Assembly: GCF_947500075.1 (NCBI RefSeq)
Contig: NZ_CANMQS010000008.1
Location: 62,001 to 126,000, forward strand
Length of the DNA: 64,000 nt
Reading direction: 5' to 3'
Origin: an uncultured Sulfitobacter sp.
GTDB taxonomy: Bacteria; Pseudomonadota; Alphaproteobacteria; Rhodobacterales; Rhodobacteraceae
This document shows positions 26,775-34,599 of this stretch, one piece after another. The notes under the pieces were generated by a model, which saw only the letters and a program-made list of their open reading frames with translations, was not told the DNA's origin and did no database searches. Within the stretch, counting starts at the first letter, position 1. The number at the start of each line of letters is the position of its first letter. The translations under genes were made by a program, and so were the position numbers.

Positions 26775-27593
26775 CTAGGATGATTGCTCGTGCGGCCCAA
26801 ACATGTGGTTCATCGACATCGACGGCTGATCACAGCCCGCTTCCCCAACAATCCGCGCCGGAATGCCGGCAACGGTCTTGCAGGTCGGCACTTCTTCCAG
26901 CACCACAGACCCCGCCGCGATCCGGCTGCAATCGCCCACGCGGATATTGCCCAGCACCTTCGCACCCGCACCGATCAACACGCCGTTGCCGATCTTGGGG
27001 TGACGGTCCTCTTCTTCCTTGCCCGTCCCGCCCAGCGTCACGGAATGCAGCATGGAGACGTTGTCTCCCACCACAGCCGTCTCGCCAATAACGATGGAGT
27101 GGGCGTGATCAATCATGATCCCTTTGCCGATCCGGGCGGCGGGGTGAATATCCACCCCGAAAATCTCACTCACCCGCATCTGCACGAAATACGCCAGATC
27201 GCGCTTGCCGCGGGTCCACAGGTGATGCCCGACCCGGTAGGCCTGTACCGCTTGGTATCCCTTGAAATAGAGGATCGGTTGCAACAGCCGGTGGCAGGCC
27301 GGATCACGCTCATAGATCGCGCGCAGGTCCGCACGGGCGGCTTCCACCAAGGCAGGCTCCGCCGCATAGGCTTCTTCAACCATCTCCCGCACAACCATCA
27401 TCGACATTTCATTTGACGACAGTTTGGCCGCGATCCGGTACGACAAGGCCCGCTCAATCGAGGCATGGTGCAGGATACAGGCATGAACAAAACCGCCGAT
27501 CAACGGCTCATCCTGGACCGCCTGCTGCGCTTCGCGCTGGATCTGGTGCCACACGGGGTCCATTTCGGCGACATTCTGACGGGCTTCGGCCAT
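26775..27593 (-). CDS. cysE: serine O-acetyltransferase
   Basis: A 272-residue enzyme making O-acetylserine from serine and acetyl-CoA, the first step of cysteine synthesis. It has the helical N-terminal SATase domain and the left-handed beta-helix hexapeptide repeats (IHPAARIGKGIMIDHAHSIVIG and NGVLIGAGAKVLGNI in pieces), with the catalytic DHAHS. I start at MAEARQNV, which has AAGGA seven bases upstream; the ATG at 27629 has no such site. E. coli CysE is 273 residues. In Rhodobacterales cysE often borders the GTA cluster, as here. Confidence 0.94.
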   Translation of the reverse strand: MAEARQNVAEMDPVWHQIQREAQQAVQDEPLIGGFVHACILHHASIERALSYRIAAKLSSNEMSMMVVREMVEEAYAAEPALVEAARADLRAIYERDPACHRLLQPILYFKGYQAVQAYRVGHHLWTRGKRDLAYFVQMRVSEIFGVDIHPAARIGKGIMIDHAHSIVIGETAVVGDNVSMLHSVTLGGTGKEEEDRHPKIGNGVLIGAGAKVLGNIRVGDCSRIAAGSVVLEEVPTCKTVAGIPARIVGEAGCDQPSMSMNHMFGPHEQSS

Positions 27594-27687
27594 GATGCGT
27601 TCCTTCGCTGCCTGACGGTACTGTGTCATGTATCATCATTAAGGCATATGCAAACCCGGCCTGCATCAAAATTATGACACCTTTCTG

Positions 27688-27990
27688 TTAGGCAGGCTTA
27701 CACGATATCTGCCCGGCGCGCTGATCAAGGTGGCGCAAGACCATCATCGTGCAGTCCCGATACCCCCGATCATCAAAGCTCTTTTCACCCGCCAAAGGCC
27801 ATTGTCGTGCAGCGGCCAGAAGCGTGCCATTCCCCCAGTGCGGATGAAGCTTCCGTGTCCTGCGCACATACCTGTCCGCCGCATCCGCCTGGGCGAGCAT
27901 GCGTTGACACACCACGTTCCGCTCGGCATCCGGCAGCGCCAGCAAGGCCCGCGCCGCCGCCGCAACATCCAGTGGCAGAACCGGGCGCAT
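27688..27990 (-). CDS. DUF7742-like protein following the GTA cluster
   Basis: A 100-residue protein starting MRPVLPLDVAAAARALLALP, with a conserved-looking core (ADAADRYVRRTRKLHPHWGNGTLLAAA). From memory of Rhodobacterales gene order, a protein of this type (DUF7742) follows the last GTA gene, g15; its role is unknown. Its ATG overlaps the stop of the chimeric GTA gene (TGATG), so it is translationally coupled to it, as it would be to an intact g15. The sequence shows no disruption. Confidence 0.7.
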   Translation of the reverse strand: MRPVLPLDVAAAARALLALPDAERNVVCQRMLAQADAADRYVRRTRKLHPHWGNGTLLAAARQWPLAGEKSFDDRGYRDCTMMVLRHLDQRAGQISCKPA

Positions 27991-30464
27991 CACACCGCGA
28001 CCTGAAGGCGCTGGAACAGTCCCGGCCCGTAAATCGCCGATACCTGCGCAACCGCGACCTCGAACGGGGCCGTCACCCCATCGGCCGCTTGCGCCGCAAC
28101 GGAATAGGCCCATGCCGGCGCTGTCACGATCTCCTCGCGTACAACACTTCCCGCTTCGCGCACACGCACCAGATAGGATTCACTCTCCTCTCCCAGCGGC
28201 ACATCGACCGTCTCCCAATCGTCACCGCCCACCCGCGACCGGCGGATCCAGTCAAAAGCGTAGTCCCCGCTCAACTGTTTGAGACCGCCCAGATGCACCG
28301 GGCTCAAAGGGCGCAGTCCATTGCCGTCAAACGCCGCAACTTCGTGTCTGTAGGATGGATCATCATAACTGCGATTGGCAGGCCCGATGCGGAAATGCTG
28401 TGACACCCGGCGCAGGTTCGGGCTCAGCGAAATCTGCGACGGCACACCGTTCAGCAAAACAAACACCGATCCCGCCGGCCAGACGTCCGGCATCAGCGCA
28501 TCCGACCCGGCCTGCCCGCGCAAGCGGTTGGTCAGCCAATAGGTTCTGTTGCTCACCAACTCCGCCTGGGCGAACTGAAACACTTCCCAGTTGCCCGGTG
28601 TGCCATCCCCAATCGCAGCAAGGTTCGCGCCCGCCAGCAGGGCAGCCTCATCAACGGCTTCCAACGTGCCGGTGGTCATGCGCACCTGCAATACCTCCCC
28701 CCGGTCGAAAACCCCCGAACAGGCGCGCGGCAAGGGGGATTGTGTGACCCCCATGGATGCTTTCACAGGCAACAGGGCGTTCAACGCATAATTGCTGTCC
28801 ACACTTGACTGATACAGCGCTGCTGATCCCGGCCAGGGCTGCGCGGTGGCCGCAATATGGGGCGCATGCGGCACTTCATCCCCGCGCAGAAGCGGCAGAT
28901 CAAGGAAATAGGATTGAATCGGAATGGGCGCAGCAAAAGGGCGCACCGCAGCGTTTTCATCCACAAACGGCGCAGGGGTATAGGCCTCCGGCTCAATCCG
29001 CACGGCATCCACAAGTTGCAGCTCACTCTGCTCCACCCGGTCGATCCGGTAGCGTCCCGGCCCTTCGGTCCCATCGCCGGGCAGTTCGATCACATCGCCC
29101 GCCCCGAGGGCAAGCTGCGACGGCGGCAAGGCCAGGCGCAGATGTTCGCGCGACACCCGCGCCTCAACCAACCAGCGCTCCGCAACCTGCCGCCCTTCTG
29201 CCCGCGTCAATGCCATGTTCAATTCCGACCCGGTGACCGCATGTGTGGCTTCGTCGGCCAGGACCGCCTCTTCGGAAATCACATCAAAGTTGCCGTCCGC
29301 CTGAACGAACCGCAGCCGAACCCGGCCTGATACCTCGGCATCGGCTTCCCGCGTCTGCTCCACCGTGCCTTCAAGCTCACCATGCTCCGCCAAGAAGGCC
29401 GGATCCAACGGGGCCGGTGAGATGCCATCCCGCATCCGGAACTGAAGCAGGCCATCCCGCTCAATCGCGTCAAAGCCATAGCGGATCATCAGCGGCTGCA
29501 AGGCTGTGCGCGCTTCTGTCACCTGCTCAACCGTATAGCCCCGCACAAACCCATACAGCCCCCGCGTGCTGTAATGCGTCAGCCCCGCGCGTCTGCACAC
29601 CTCATCCACCACCGAAGCCAGCGTCCGTGACGACGTGCGTCCATTGATCCAATGCCCCCGCGCATAATTCTCCCCGTCGCTCCACAAATCACGATTGTTG
29701 GGGAAAAACGGATAGGGCCGCGTGTCCCAGGCCCAGACAAAGGCGCGGCTCATGTCAATCATCGGCGCGTCATATTCGTCTGAAATCGGGTTATGTGCCG
29801 GGTCGCGCCAATAGGATGTCATGGCAGTCAGGTATTGTGCCTGCATCAACTCATCCCGCGCCCCGTTGGAGTAATACGGCAAACTGCTTTCAGAGCTTTT
29901 GGCATCCAGAAATGTGTTGGGTTGATTTGCCCCCTTGTCGACCGCCGCACAGCCATATTCATCCACCCAGGCCGCATCAAACTGCGGTCCGCGCAACCCT
30001 TCGGGATCGTAAGCCGTATGAACAGAGGCCACCGCCCCATTCGGCCAGACCAGCCGCTTGCGTCCCTGCTCCCACTTCGGCCGCCGATCCTCAGGCGAAC
30101 AGGCCAGAATGCCACTGTCCCCGAAGACCATCACTTCACGCACCTGCTCAATGGTCTCCCCAACCAATGCCACGCGCTTGGCTTTGCCTTCATCCAGCGG
30201 CATGGACCCTTCGACCATGCTGCGCACCCATTCGGCACCTGCACGTGTCTTGCCTGCACCACGGCCCCCCATCACCACCCAGGACCGCCAATCCCCCTCC
30301 GGCGCCAACTGATGCGGCATCGCCCAGAACTCGAACAAAAAAGGGAGAGCCAAAAGCTCTCCCTCATCCAACCCGTCCAGAAACTCAGTCTGGACTTGAG
30401 CATCGGCGCAAGCGATCCAGCTTGCACCCGATGTCAATCCGCGCCTGATCAAGGTCGAGGGCAT
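27990..30464 (-). CDS. in-frame chimera: GTA large terminase N-terminus joined to g15 'megatron' C-terminus
   Basis: An uninterrupted 824-codon frame made of two GTA proteins. Residues 1-169 are the ATPase half of the large terminase (g2): Walker A GGRGAGKT (66-73), VALVGETIEQVREVM, and the Walker B region LRGPQFDAAWVDE (157-169). From residue 170 (YGCAAVDKGANQPN) it is the last GTA protein, g15: the end of its TIM-barrel domain (to about 270, including DLWSDGENYARGHWI), then the phage-tail/baseplate region to the end. Lost are the terminase nuclease half, all of g3-g14 (portal, protease, capsid, connectors, tail, tape measure, peptidase) and the first half of g15. The join is near 29,958-29,970. 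The start is uncertain: the ATG at 30464 follows GGGGGG closely, and 30509 is possible. Particle production from this locus is impossible. Chimera function, if any, is unknown. Confidence 0.88.
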   Translation of the reverse strand: MPSTLIRRGLTSGASWIACADAQVQTEFLDGLDEGELLALPFLFEFWAMPHQLAPEGDWRSWVVMGGRGAGKTRAGAEWVRSMVEGSMPLDEGKAKRVALVGETIEQVREVMVFGDSGILACSPEDRRPKWEQGRKRLVWPNGAVASVHTAYDPEGLRGPQFDAAWVDEYGCAAVDKGANQPNTFLDAKSSESSLPYYSNGARDELMQAQYLTAMTSYWRDPAHNPISDEYDAPMIDMSRAFVWAWDTRPYPFFPNNRDLWSDGENYARGHWINGRTSSRTLASVVDEVCRRAGLTHYSTRGLYGFVRGYTVEQVTEARTALQPLMIRYGFDAIERDGLLQFRMRDGISPAPLDPAFLAEHGELEGTVEQTREADAEVSGRVRLRFVQADGNFDVISEEAVLADEATHAVTGSELNMALTRAEGRQVAERWLVEARVSREHLRLALPPSQLALGAGDVIELPGDGTEGPGRYRIDRVEQSELQLVDAVRIEPEAYTPAPFVDENAAVRPFAAPIPIQSYFLDLPLLRGDEVPHAPHIAATAQPWPGSAALYQSSVDSNYALNALLPVKASMGVTQSPLPRACSGVFDRGEVLQVRMTTGTLEAVDEAALLAGANLAAIGDGTPGNWEVFQFAQAELVSNRTYWLTNRLRGQAGSDALMPDVWPAGSVFVLLNGVPSQISLSPNLRRVSQHFRIGPANRSYDDPSYRHEVAAFDGNGLRPLSPVHLGGLKQLSGDYAFDWIRRSRVGGDDWETVDVPLGEESESYLVRVREAGSVVREEIVTAPAWAYSVAAQAADGVTAPFEVAVAQVSAIYGPGLFQRLQVAV

Positions 30465-30717
30465 ATCCCCCCTGTACAATCCCAGCTTGTTTTTTCTTGC
30501 TCTCATCAAGACTCATCTCCGCTTTAACGCATTGCACAATCAGCCCACGCACATCTGTCATGGACCGGGTGACCTCTGTATCCTTCACAGCATCATCGCC
30601 GCGCACCCGTGCCGTCAGCGCTTCAATGTCGCGCCTCAGACTGCGGACCGCAGCTTGGAGAGAACCGAGCAGCTCGGTTCCGTCCTCAATTTCTTGCTCC
30701 AGTGGTATCGTGGTCAT
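30385..30717 (-). CDS. GTA g1 homologue (putative small terminase)
   Basis: A 110-residue helical, charged protein (starts MTTIPLEQEIEDGTELL; core AAVRSLRRDIEALTARVRG). Position, size and overlap with the terminase frame identify it as the first GTA gene, whose product in Rhodobacter capsulatus has been reported as the small terminase. The sequence is intact. I start at 30717, which has AAAGGA nine bases upstream; the ATG at 30726 abuts that site. It overlaps the chimera by about 80 bases. A promoter and a terminator-like hairpin lie upstream. Confidence 0.75.
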   Translation of the reverse strand: MTTIPLEQEIEDGTELLGSLQAAVRSLRRDIEALTARVRGDDAVKDTEVTRSMTDVRGLIVQCVKAEMSLDESKKKQAGIVQGGYALDLDQARIDIGCKLDRLRRCSSPD

Positions 30718-30761
30718 TTGGGTCATTCCTTTTCGAATGGATCCCCAACCGGTTAGACATG

Positions 30762-30797
30762 AAAAAACGGCCTGCGGGAGGTGTCCCGTGGCCGTTT
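30762..30797 (-). terminator. strong hairpin plus T-run ahead of GTA g1
   Basis: On the minus strand AAACGGCC...GGCCGTTT encloses a second stem CGGGA-CACC-TCCCG, and the hairpin is followed by six T. It has the form of an intrinsic terminator. It lies after mltG, and also only about 20-55 bases beyond the start point expected from the promoter at 30823-30851, so it would stop that transcript early or act as an attenuator for g1. Confidence 0.8.
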
Positions 30798-30822
30798 GCC
30801 CATCTCTTCTAGCGTGCCAAAA

Positions 30823-30851
30823 GATATACTTCGGACCGTTCGTTAAGTCAA
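30823..30851 (-). promoter_or_regulatory. sigma70-like promoter between mltG and GTA g1
   Basis: The minus strand has TTGACT (30851-30846), a 17-base spacer and TATATC (30828-30823), close to the sigma70 consensus, in a locally A+T-rich stretch. Transcription would run toward g1, but the hairpin at 30762-30797 follows at once. The product could be the GTA leader or a short RNA of about 55 nucleotides. Confidence 0.6.
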
Positions 30852-30897
30852 GATAATTATTGTTAACAACACCTTACCGGACCGCGCGTTGCGCCGA

Positions 30898-32082
30898 TCA
30901 ATTTCCGCCCGTCGACGCATTTCCCGCAGCTTCCGCCCCACGCTCGGCTTCGATTTCGCGCCAGCGCGCAACGTTGCGGTTATGCTCTTCCAGCGTCACC
31001 GCAAAGGCATGGCCTCCCGTGCCATCGGCCACAAAGAAAATATACGGCGTCTCATCCGGCTGTGCCGCCGCCATCAGGCTGGCACGCCCCGGATTGGCAA
31101 TCGGTGTAGGCGGCAATCCGTCAATCACATAGGTATTCCACGGCGTCTCCCTTCGCAGTTCCGACCGCCGCAATCCACGTCCCAGCACGCCTTTGCCTTC
31201 CGTAATCCCGTAAATCACCGTCGGGTCCGTCTGCAAACGCATGCCCTGGTTGAGCCGGTTCACAAACACGCTCGACACCTGACGCCGCTCATCCGCAACA
31301 CCTGTTTCCTTCTCGATGATCGACGCAAGGATCAACAGATCTTCCGGGCTGCCAATCGGCAAATTCTCATCCCGCGCAGCCCAGGCTTCCGCAACAATGG
31401 ATTCCTGCGCCGCCTGCATCCGCGCCACGACCGACGCGCGATCATCTCCCGGACGCACCTCATAGCTGTCGGGCGCCAATGCCCCCTCAGCGGGCAACTC
31501 GGGAACGCTGCCCTCCAGCACCTCCAACCCGTTCAGCGCTTCAACCACCTGCCAGCTTGTCACACCTTCCGCGACAGCCACACGAAACCGCGTGTCGCTC
31601 TCCGCTTTCTTCTGGGTGTAAATCGCCGGAACTTCTTCCGTCGCAGGATTGAACGCCGCCTTCTCCACAAACCGGTTGGTCGCTGGATCCAGCTCACGCA
31701 CCTGCGCAGAAACCCTGTTCACCCCCACGCGGTAGACAATTTCCGTGCCGCACGTGCTCGCTCCGCCGCGTGTCACCACATCGACAATCTCGGCCATCGA
31801 CGTGCCCGGTTCCACCAGAAAGCTCCCCGCTTTCAACTGCTGGGTCTTCTCCTGATAATCCGCCCCGATCCGAAAGATCGACGCATTGCTCACCGCCCCC
31901 TGCGCCGCCAGATCCTCACTGACCCGCCGCATGGTAGAGCCGCGCTCAACCCGGACACAAATCGCCTCTTCCAGAGGCCCAACAGCAACATAGGTATTCT
32001 TGCCCCACAGGATCACCCCGCCCAGCAGGAACGCCCCCACCAGCAGAAACGTCACCGCGTTAGAGGCAATATGCCGCCACAT
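30898..32082 (-). CDS. mltG: endolytic murein transglycosylase
   Basis: A 394-residue inner-membrane enzyme that cuts nascent glycan strands and sets their length. One N-terminal transmembrane helix (about 8-27) precedes a LysM-like region and the YceG/MltG catalytic domain. The catalytic glutamate is in ILASIIEKETGVADER (about 250-265), followed by GMRLQTDPTVIYG and the conserved NTYVIDGLPPTPIANPGRASL. The start overlaps the fabF stop by one base (TGATG). The fabF-mltG order is conserved in the group and precedes the GTA cluster. Confidence 0.94.
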   Translation of the reverse strand: MWRHIASNAVTFLLVGAFLLGGVILWGKNTYVAVGPLEEAICVRVERGSTMRRVSEDLAAQGAVSNASIFRIGADYQEKTQQLKAGSFLVEPGTSMAEIVDVVTRGGASTCGTEIVYRVGVNRVSAQVRELDPATNRFVEKAAFNPATEEVPAIYTQKKAESDTRFRVAVAEGVTSWQVVEALNGLEVLEGSVPELPAEGALAPDSYEVRPGDDRASVVARMQAAQESIVAEAWAARDENLPIGSPEDLLILASIIEKETGVADERRQVSSVFVNRLNQGMRLQTDPTVIYGITEGKGVLGRGLRRSELRRETPWNTYVIDGLPPTPIANPGRASLMAAAQPDETPYIFFVADGTGGHAFAVTLEEHNRNVARWREIEAERGAEAAGNASTGGN

Positions 32083-33341
32083 CAGCCGACTTTCCCAAAC
32101 AAGACGCTGGCGTTTGTGCCCCCAAACCCGAACGAATTGGACAAGGCCACGTTGATCTCCCGCGCCACCTTCTTGTTCGGGGCCAGATCAACGGCGGTCT
32201 CCACCGCCGGATTGTCCAGATTGATCGTCGGCGGTGCCACCTGATCGCGGATCGCAAGGATGGAGAAGATCGCCTCAATCGCCCCCGCAGCCCCCAGCAG
32301 ATGCCCGGTCGCGGATTTGGTCGACGACATGGTCACAGACCCCGCATGCTCTCCCATCATCCGCTCCACCGCGCCCAATTCAATGGTATCGGCCATGGTC
32401 GAAGTGCCATGCGCGTTGATGTAATCAATATCCTTGGGTTCCAGCCCCGCACCGCGCAACGCCGCACGCATGGAGCGTTCACCACCCTCACCATCCTCGG
32501 ACGGGGCAGTGATGTGATAGGCGTCACCCGACAGCCCATAACCAATCACCTCGGCATAGATCTTTGCGCCGCGGGCCTTTGCGTGCTCATATTCTTCCAG
32601 CACCACGATGCCCGCGCCTTCCCCCATGACGAACCCATCCCGGTCCGCATCATAGGGGCGGCTGGCGGATTTCGGATCATCGCCGCGCTTGGTGCTGAGC
32701 GCCTTACAGGCGTTAAACCCGGCAATCCCAATTTCGCAAATCGCTGCTTCCGCACCACCTGCGATCATCACATCCGCATCGCCATGCTGGATCAGACGGC
32801 TTGCGTCCCCAATCGCATGCGCACCCGTCGAACACGCCGTCACCACCGAATGGTTTGGCCCCCGGAAGCCATAGCGGATCGACACCTGCCCTGAGATGAG
32901 ATTGATCAGCGCCCCCGGCACAAAGAACGGGCTGACGCGGCGGGGACCTTTCTCCGCCATCATCACGGCTGTATTGGCAATGGAATTCAGGCCACCGATG
33001 CCGGAACCGATCAGAACGCCCGTGCGTTCCTGACCCTCATTGTCCTCCGGCATCCAGCCGGAATCCTCAACCGCCTGCTGGGCTGCGGCCATGCCAAACA
33101 GAATGAAGGTATCAACCTTCCGCTGCTCCTTGGGTTCCATGTACTTGGAGGCATCAAACGTGCCATCACTGCCATCGCCCAAAGGCACTTCGCAGGCGTA
33201 TTGCGTGACCAACCGGCTGGCATCAAAACCGGTAATCGGCCCGGCCCCGGACTGCCCCTCCAGAATACGGGTCCAGCTTTCCTCAACCCCGTCTGCCAGA
33301 GGCGTCACCAACCCCAGACCTGTCACCACTACTCTGCGCAT
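32082..33341 (-). CDS. fabF: 3-oxoacyl-ACP synthase II
   Basis: A 419-residue condensing enzyme elongating fatty acyl chains on ACP. The thiolase-fold catalytic triad is present: Cys in TACSTGAHAIG, His in INAHGTST and His in KSATGHLLGAAGAIEA. The opening RRVVVTGLGLVTPLADG and the end SNSFGFGGTNASVLF are diagnostic of FabF. Length is normal. It lies downstream of acpP and a GNAT gene, and is coupled to mltG. A terminator separates acpP from the GNAT, so fabF-mltG probably has its own promoter. Confidence 0.96.
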   Translation of the reverse strand: MRRVVVTGLGLVTPLADGVEESWTRILEGQSGAGPITGFDASRLVTQYACEVPLGDGSDGTFDASKYMEPKEQRKVDTFILFGMAAAQQAVEDSGWMPEDNEGQERTGVLIGSGIGGLNSIANTAVMMAEKGPRRVSPFFVPGALINLISGQVSIRYGFRGPNHSVVTACSTGAHAIGDASRLIQHGDADVMIAGGAEAAICEIGIAGFNACKALSTKRGDDPKSASRPYDADRDGFVMGEGAGIVVLEEYEHAKARGAKIYAEVIGYGLSGDAYHITAPSEDGEGGERSMRAALRGAGLEPKDIDYINAHGTSTMADTIELGAVERMMGEHAGSVTMSSTKSATGHLLGAAGAIEAIFSILAIRDQVAPPTINLDNPAVETAVDLAPNKKVAREINVALSNSFGFGGTNASVLFGKVG

Positions 33342-33443
33342 ATCACGGCCCTGCCTTTGTCTCGTCTGTTATGTTGTCAGGCCTATACATGGTGCAGGCG
33401 CGCCTGTTCAAGAGCGGCGCTGTCCCGCGCAGCTTCTCAGCGG

Positions 33444-33977
33444 TCAGACCGGCGGCCCCTTGCGCTCCATCAACACCACATCCGCGCCCTGATGCCGCAG
33501 CTCGCGGATTGGCACATAGCCCAGCTTGCGCGCCAGCTTCAGGGACGGGTGATTGTCCGTCGTGATGATGCAGACGGTGCGCCCGGCAATGATCCGGTCA
33601 AACCAATCATGGGCAGCTTTCGCGGCCTCCAGCCCCAAACCCTGACCCTGAATCTCAGGCGCCAGAACCCATCCGGCCTCGGGATAGGGATCAAAATCCT
33701 CACCCAACCCCCTGCTGCCAAAGAAAAACCCGACCTGGCCATCCATTTGCGGCGCGCGATGCACCTGCACGGCCCATTGTCCGAAGCCGGTGATCTGCCA
33801 ATGGCCCGCATTGCGCAGAAACGAATCCCACGACTGCGATTTCGGGCGCGGCTCGCCGGTGATTTCGGCCACCACTTCCGGGGTCGCCCAGATCTCAGCA
33901 AAACGGGCAAAATCCTCCGCGCGCATCGCGCGCAGGGTCATACGGGGTGTGTTAATCGTTGGTACAGTGCGCGACAT
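33444..33977 (-). CDS. GNAT N-acetyltransferase (RimJ/RimL type)
   Basis: A 177-residue acetyl-CoA-dependent acyltransferase. It begins TINTPRMTLRAMRAEDFARF, typical of the Acetyltransf_3/RimL subgroup. The CoA-binding loop is in PEIQGQGLGLEAAKAAHDW (Q/R-x-x-G-x-G/A form) and the C-terminal strand motif is NHPSLKLARKLGYVPI. The start at 33977 is preceded by GAAGGT at a longish distance; an upstream in-frame ATG (34073) would add 32 unrelated residues. It lies between acpP and fabF; the substrate is unknown. Confidence 0.85.
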   Translation of the reverse strand: MSRTVPTINTPRMTLRAMRAEDFARFAEIWATPEVVAEITGEPRPKSQSWDSFLRNAGHWQITGFGQWAVQVHRAPQMDGQVGFFFGSRGLGEDFDPYPEAGWVLAPEIQGQGLGLEAAKAAHDWFDRIIAGRTVCIITTDNHPSLKLARKLGYVPIRELRHQGADVVLMERKGPPV

Positions 33978-34071
33978 GGGTGGTGAATTACCTTCACACT
34001 TTGATTGCTGCCTGACCCTCTTTTGCCGCAGCACAGCACCCCGCCACAACCCCCCGCAGAGGCCTTGAATC

Positions 34072-34109
34072 AAAAAACGGCATCATTCCGCTTTGGAAAG
34101 ATGCCGTTT
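34072..34109 (-). terminator. terminator after acpP
   Basis: On the minus strand AAACGGCATC and GATGCCGTTT form a perfect 10-bp stem around 15 bases, followed by six T. It lies 49 bases after the acpP stop, so the very highly expressed acpP transcript ends here. Confidence 0.88.
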
Positions 34110-34157
34110 GATTTCTTTTCGTGCAGCGGGCCAATCAGGCCCTGAAATGCACGGGCC

Positions 34158-34391
34158 TCAGGAGGCTTCTTTGATGAACTTCACCGCGTCGCCAAAGGTC
34201 TGGATGTTCTCTGCCGCGTCATCGGGGATTTCGATGCCGAACTCTTCTTCGAACGCCATCACCAGTTCAACGGTGTCCAGGCTGTCAGCACCCAGATCGT
34301 CGATGAACGACGCATTCTCGGCAACTTTGTCCTCTTCAACACCAAGGTGTTCCACAACGATCTTTTTCACGCGGTCTGCGACGTCGCTCAT
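34158..34391 (-). CDS. acpP: acyl carrier protein
   Basis: The 77-residue acidic four-helix carrier of fatty acid synthesis. The phosphopantetheine attachment serine is in the invariant [18 protein letters not shown]. Length, acidity and the start [17 protein letters not shown] are typical. It stands between fabG (upstream, 208 bases) and its own terminator, so it is likely a separate, highly transcribed unit; the upstream region contains a 14-bp palindrome. Confidence 0.97.
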   Translation of the reverse strand: MSDVADRVKKIVVEHLGVEEDKVAENASFIDDLGADSLDTVELVMAFEEEFGIEIPDDAAENIQTFGDAVKFIKEAS

Positions 34392-34485
34392 ATCTTTTCC
34401 TCACGTTTTCGGGCCAATGGCCCTTCCTTTTTCCGCATGCCCCGAAAGGCACTTGGCAGATGCCCCATACTGAGGCGGTGATGTC

Positions 34486-34499
34486 CTTCGTGCACGAAG
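34486..34499. promoter_or_regulatory. 14-bp palindrome in the acpP promoter region
   Basis: CTTCGTGCACGAAG is a perfect palindrome, 95 bases ahead of the acpP start. On the transcribed strand a TTGACC element lies some 20 bases upstream of it, so the palindrome would be near the -10 region or start point. An operator for a lipid-synthesis regulator is possible; the evidence is position only. Confidence 0.4.
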
Positions 34500-34599
34500 T
34501 TGTGACACAAGGTTTCGGGTGCGGTCAAACGCGCCCATATCGATTCTGCGCCCCCTTTAGCACAGGATTTCGGGCGCGCAAACGGTAATGGCGCGCCTT

